Source: Paenibacillus sp. RUD330
Lineage (GTDB): Bacteria; Bacillota; Bacilli; Paenibacillales; Paenibacillaceae
NCBI RefSeq assembly: GCF_002243345.2
Contig: NZ_CP022655.2
Coordinates: 770,001-834,000 of the forward strand
Direction: 5' to 3'
Length of the DNA stretch: 64,000 bases
Shown: positions 61,061 to 64,000 of the stretch, piece by piece
Position numbering within the stretch: the stretch's first letter is position 1
How the letters are laid out: the number at the start of each line of letters is the position of its first letter
Program-made: the position numbers and the translations under genes
Notes under the pieces: generated by a model
Database searches by the model: none
What the model was told of the DNA's origin: nothing
The model's input: only the letters and a program-made list of their open reading frames with translations

Positions 61061-61954
61061 TCATGAGCCGTCCTCCAGGCTCTTCCGCATGAATGCGATC
61101 CATTCTCGCGCGGCGAAGGACAGGTACCGGTCCTTCTTCCAGATCATATGGAGCCGCCACCGGATGGCCGGCCGCTCCACCGGAATGACAGAGAAGCGCG
61201 CGGGGTCCAGCGTCATCGCCACGCCGCGCGGCAGCAGGGTGATGCCGAAGCGGGCCGCGACCAGCTCCGTCATGAAATCCCACTGGGTGCTCTCGAACGC
61301 GACATCGGGCTCGAATCCCGCATCCCGGCAGGCGCCGAGAATGAGATCGCGGAGCGTGAATTCGTCCTTGAACAGGATGAAGGCCTCGTGCTCCAGCTCC
61401 TGCATGCGGAGAACCGGCCGTGCGGCGGCCCAGTGTCCAGGATGGACGACGACCTGCAGCGCCTCCTCGATGCAAGGCAGCATGTGGAACTTGTCCTCGC
61501 TGACGACGGGCAGGATGACGAGGCCCGCATCCAGCTCGCCGCTGTCGACAGCGGCCTCGATGACCTTGCCCCCATGCTCCGCCAGCTCCAGGCGGATCTG
61601 CGGGTAGCGGCTGTGGAAGCTCTCCAGGATGGAGGGGAACAGCCGCCCGCCGATCATCGGCGGAATGCCCAGACGCAGCCTGCCCCTCTTGGCCTGGACG
61701 ACATCGTCCAGCTCGGAGGCCATCCGCTCCAGAGAGGCCATCACCTCCCGAGCGGAGCGCAGAATGCTCTCGCCCGCATCGGTCAGCTCGATCTGTTTGG
61801 AGGAACGGTCGAACAAGGTGACGTCCAGCTCCTCCTCCAGCAGCCGCACCATCTTGGACAGGCTGGGCTGAGTCATATGGAGCCGCTGGGCCGCCTTGGT
61901 GAAGCTGCCTTGCCTCGCGACCTCCATGAAGTAAGTCAACTGGCGAATGTCCAT
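61061..61954 (-). CDS. LysR-family transcriptional regulator (CidR-like)
   Basis: 297-aa regulator. The N-terminal winged helix-turn-helix (DIRQLTYFMEVARQGSFTKAAQRLHMTQPSLSKMVRLLEEEL) and the periplasmic-binding-like effector domain from about residue 90 (RGRLRLGIPPMIGGRLFP) are intact. The sequence style is near the CidR/YwbI group, but no cidAB genes are here. It is divergent from the thioesterase gene, separated by about 150 bp, which is the normal layout for a LysR gene and its target. Confidence 0.92.
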   Translation of the reverse strand: MDIRQLTYFMEVARQGSFTKAAQRLHMTQPSLSKMVRLLEEELDVTLFDRSSKQIELTDAGESILRSAREVMASLERMASELDDVVQAKRGRLRLGIPPMIGGRLFPSILESFHSRYPQIRLELAEHGGKVIEAAVDSGELDAGLVILPVVSEDKFHMLPCIEEALQVVVHPGHWAAARPVLRMQELEHEAFILFKDEFTLRDLILGACRDAGFEPDVAFESTQWDFMTELVAARFGITLLPRGVAMTLDPARFSVIPVERPAIRWRLHMIWKKDRYLSFAAREWIAFMRKSLEDGS

Positions 61955-62101
61955 CCTTGTCCACCTGTCTTTCTGATAGCGAATACATAGAGAAAACGAA
62001 TGAAAACAATGCGATATATGTATTTTACCTATATGACAAGGCCGTGTACACTTTATGTCTAGCCCGGACAGACGGGTTATATACAGAAAGAAGGTACATG
62101 C

Positions 62102-62830
62102 ATGATGACCAAAAAAGAAACCTTGCCTGCAAAGCCGGCAAGCCTCTCATACACGATAAAAGCTTCCATCGTCCTGCCGCCCGATACGAACCATCACGGA
62201 ACGATTTTCGGCGGCAAGCTGATGGCCTATATCGACGATGTCGCGACGATCGCCGCTACGCGCCACGCCCGCCGTCCCGTCGTAACGGCTTCCACCGACT
62301 CCGTCGACTTCCTGCACCCGGTCAAGAAGGGCGATGCCGTCTGCTTGTCCGCCTTCGTAACCTGGGCGCATAAGACGTCGATGGAAATCTTCGTCCGGGT
62401 CGTGACGGAAGACCTGCTGACCGGAGAGAGAAAAGTGTGCGCCACCTCGTTCCTGACGTTCGTGGCGCTCGGCGACGACGGCAAGCCGACCGAGGTGTCC
62501 GCCGTCATTCCGGAAACGGTGGAGGAGCAGCGGCTGCATGAAACGGCCTGGGAACGGAAAGAGGCGCGGAAGATCAGAAGGCAGGAAAGCAAGCTGTTCG
62601 CCGACGTACTGGGACCGGATTTCAGCTTGAGAAAAACGAAGGAAAAGCTGGAGGAGAACCGCAGCCGGCCGAAGCCGGTTTCGGAGAACAGGCAAGCCGC
62701 TCCCGCTCCGGCGGCAACCGGCCTGGCGAGTGTGGACGAGCGGGAGTCCGCGGCGATTTCCGGCGCGAGAAGCGAATCCGCTCCGCGGATAATGGAAGCC
62801 TATGCGAATGCTTGGGGCAGCGACTGGTAA
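62102..62830 (+). CDS. Acyl-CoA thioesterase, hotdog fold (YkhA type), with C-terminal extension
   Basis: 242-aa enzyme. The hotdog domain (about residues 15-130) carries NHHGTIFGGKLMAYIDDVA with the catalytic Asp, and TASTDSVDFLHPVKKGD. It hydrolyses acyl-CoA to free acid and CoA. After the usual YkhA length (about 170 residues) it has a further 70 residues that are Arg/Glu/Ser/Ala-rich and probably disordered. AGAAGG precedes ATG 62102 (a second ATG follows at once). It diverges from a LysR regulator that may control it. Confidence 0.88.
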   Translation: MMTKKETLPAKPASLSYTIKASIVLPPDTNHHGTIFGGKLMAYIDDVATIAATRHARRPVVTASTDSVDFLHPVKKGDAVCLSAFVTWAHKTSMEIFVRVVTEDLLTGERKVCATSFLTFVALGDDGKPTEVSAVIPETVEEQRLHETAWERKEARKIRRQESKLFADVLGPDFSLRKTKEKLEENRSRPKPVSENRQAAPAPAATGLASVDERESAAISGARSESAPRIMEAYANAWGSDW

Positions 62831-62890
62831 GCGGCAGGCTCCAAAAGCGTCCGTAGTGAAGGAAGAACCGGCACCCTGAATAGCGTGGCG

Positions 62891-62922
62891 AAAAAGCAGC
62901 CCGATATGCGGCTGTTTTTTAA
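62891..62922 (+). terminator. Terminator after the thioesterase gene
   Basis: AAAAAGCAGCC...GGCTGTTTTTT: a CAGCC/GGCTG core extended by A-T pairs, with a T run. Confidence 0.75.
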
Positions 62923-63043
62923 TTCTTTTCACAAAGAAGCAGGATCGCCGGGACAAGCGTGGAATTGAGGACGGTGAAGCTGGGGACCTTAAGCCCAACG
63001 GCAATGGCTGAAGAAGCCAATATGATTCGGGAGCGTGCAAACG

Positions 63044-63415
63044 ATGATCAATAAAATCGGCCAGGTGATGCTGTATGTCCAAAACCAGGATCAAGCCAAG
63101 GAATTCTGGACGGAGAAGCTCGGATTCGCCGTCGTAGCCGAAGAGAATGGAGAAGGCATGAGATGGTTCGAGGTCGCCCCCAAGGAAGGCGGGACCAGCC
63201 TCGTCCTGCACGACAAGGAAGCTGTCGCTCGAATGTCGCCTGAGATCAACCTCGGACCGCCCTCGCTGATGTTCTTCGCCGAGGATCTGGAGGGGCTGTA
63301 CCGGGACTTGGCCGGCAAGCAGGTGACGCTCGGAGAGCTTGTGACGCTTCCGTTCGGCAAGGTGTTCAACTTCGCCGATCCCGAAGGCAATTATTTTGCG
63401 GTCATGGAGAAGTAG
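63044..63415 (+). CDS. VOC-family (glyoxalase/bleomycin-resistance-like) protein
   Basis: 123-aa single-domain protein with the beta-alpha-beta-beta-beta repeat of the VOC superfamily (IGQVMLYVQNQDQAKEFWTEKLGFAVV at the start, FNFADPEGNYFAVME at the end). The last motif, DPEGN followed by an E near the C-terminus, is the usual metal-ligand region. ATG 63044 follows GGGAG; an in-frame GTG lies at 63035. The substrate is unknown, as for most small VOC proteins. Confidence 0.88.
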   Translation: MINKIGQVMLYVQNQDQAKEFWTEKLGFAVVAEENGEGMRWFEVAPKEGGTSLVLHDKEAVARMSPEINLGPPSLMFFAEDLEGLYRDLAGKQVTLGELVTLPFGKVFNFADPEGNYFAVMEK

Positions 63416-63523
63416 CCTGCTGTTGCCCGCGAGCGGGCCGTCAAGCGCCGGAACCGTGCGGCCAGCCGTCCCGGCATCGCATTTTGGAGCTTCCGGGCAG
63501 CCGCTGCGCGAAGCGAACCAGGC

Positions 63524-63552
63524 TTGAATTGGCCACGGCGGCATGCTAAACT
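63524..63552 (+). promoter_or_regulatory. Promoter of the ABC-F attenuator leader
   Basis: TTGAAT (63524-63529), 17 bp, TAAACT (63547-63552) with an extended -10 (TGC directly before it). Confidence 0.65.
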
Positions 63553-63558
63553 ACGGGT

Positions 63559-63786
63559 AACTTGAACCGACTGGAGATGAGAAGGAGAATGTAGGATTTC
63601 TTGCTAACCCTATGGAAAGGCAAAACAGGCTTATTCGTTCTGTTTTTCTTTTGTAGGAGCAAGAAAGATGCATTTTCTTTCCCACTCAAGTGACCGGCCC
63701 CGTTTCCGTCCCCTTCGGAGGGTGGATTTGGCCTACCTGTTTGAGCTGCGAGAAAGGGATCTTTCTTGCGGCTCTTTATTTTTTTT
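63559..63786 (+). promoter_or_regulatory. Transcription-attenuation leader of the ABC-F gene
   Basis: A terminator hairpin GAGCTGCGAGAAAG-ggat-CTTTCTTGCGGCTC (63743-63774) with a T run to 63786 ends 2 nt before the gene's AGGAGG. An upstream segment AGCAAGAAAGAT (63658-63669) can pair with ATCTTTCTTGC (63759-63769) to form an antiterminator. A leader ORF of 30 codons (63601-63693, TTG start, AAGGAG 13 nt upstream) overlaps that antiterminator strand. ATG 63613 opens another 14-codon frame. Drug-stalled ribosomes on a leader ORF would favour read-through, as in known ABC-F and rRNA-methylase leaders. Confidence 0.8.
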
Positions 63787-63803
63787 CAGGAGGTCGAACA
63801 TCC

Positions 63804-64000
63804 ATGTCTCTAATCCAAGTTGCCGGCCTTACGTTTGCGTATGACGGCTCCTACGACAACATTTTTGACCGCGCAAGCTTTCAGCTCGACACCGATTGGA
63901 AATTAGGCTTCACGGGAAGGAACGGCCGCGGCAAGACGACCTTCCTCCGCCTTCTGCTCGGCAAGCTTGAGTACGGCGGAACCATTTCGGCGAGCGTCGG
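63804..64000 (+). CDS. ABC-F ribosome-protection ATPase, Lsa/Vga/Vml type (cut by window end)
   Basis: The first 65 codons read MSLIQVAGLTFAYDGSYDN and continue to Walker A GRNGRGKTT near residue 40. This start closely follows the Lsa/Vml group of antibiotic-resistance ABC-F proteins, which bind the ribosomal E site and dislodge lincosamides, streptogramins A and pleuromutilins. AGGAGG lies 10 nt before the ATG. The attenuation leader in front supports drug-induced expression. The rest of the gene is outside the window, so the interdomain linker that decides drug range is not visible. Confidence 0.88.
   Translation, partial: MSLIQVAGLTFAYDGSYDNIFDRASFQLDTDWKLGFTGRNGRGKTTFLRLLLGKLEYGGTISASV

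Overview
The window looks like chromosome from a Paenibacillaceae bacterium (Paenibacillus or a close relative). The grounds are the gene order sigW-rsiW-cdaA-cdaR-glmM-glmS, a glmS ribozyme, fused tRNA clusters behind a 23S gene, YesM/YesN-type two-component pairs beside sugar ABC transporters, giant SLH-domain surface proteins and a GC-rich coding background with AGGAGG-type ribosome binding sites. No database search was possible, so the genus is an inference.

Layout. 1-4374: the 3' part of a 23S rRNA gene, seven tRNAs (Asn, Thr, Glu, Val, Gln, Lys, Leu), a Fur-controlled iron pair (FhuC-like ATPase, FhuF-like reductase), then four more tRNAs (Gly, Arg, Pro, Gly). 4519-8477: a NodB-type polysaccharide deacetylase and PEP carboxylase. 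8620-17928: an EamA permease overlapping sigW, its anti-sigma gene, the c-di-AMP synthase pair cdaA/cdaR, glmM and glmS. This is a cell-envelope stress and amino-sugar block. A 7-copy degenerate tandem repeat lies before glmM, and a glmS ribozyme with a very long P1 extension lies before glmS.

18023-22960: an AT-rich island just downstream of glmS. It carries a Vsr-type endonuclease gene divergent from a C5-cytosine methyltransferase, a MORC/MutL-like GHKL ATPase and an unrecognised Rossmann-like protein. This is a candidate non-classical restriction/defence system and the best lead for something little described. 23255-29962: a carbohydrate ABC importer (two permeases and a lipoprotein binding protein) followed by its YesM-type kinase and YesN-type regulator. 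30045-32490: a YolD-like protein, a lipoprotein gene with a 14-codon coupled leader ORF, a DnaA-box cluster and a copper-amine-oxidase-N-domain protein.

32633-59274: a surface system of about 27 kb. A 7TM hybrid sensor kinase has lost both its first phospho-acceptor His and its receiver Asp. Beside it is a response regulator with a SARP-like DNA-binding plus BTAD output. Immediately after the regulator's terminator are three heptamer direct repeats at exactly 11-bp spacing, the arrangement expected for a SARP operator. Then come three giant secreted proteins (1752, 2532 and 2860 aa; the last two end in SLH domains, the last is a triplicated GLUG-type solenoid) and a small trypsin-like protease. 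I infer that the kinase and regulator control the surface operon.

59410-64000: an AraC/GyrI-type regulator, a membrane-anchored TIMP-like protein, a LysR regulator divergent from an acyl-CoA thioesterase, a VOC protein, and the start of an Lsa/Vga-type ABC-F ribosome-protection gene behind a clear transcription-attenuation leader.
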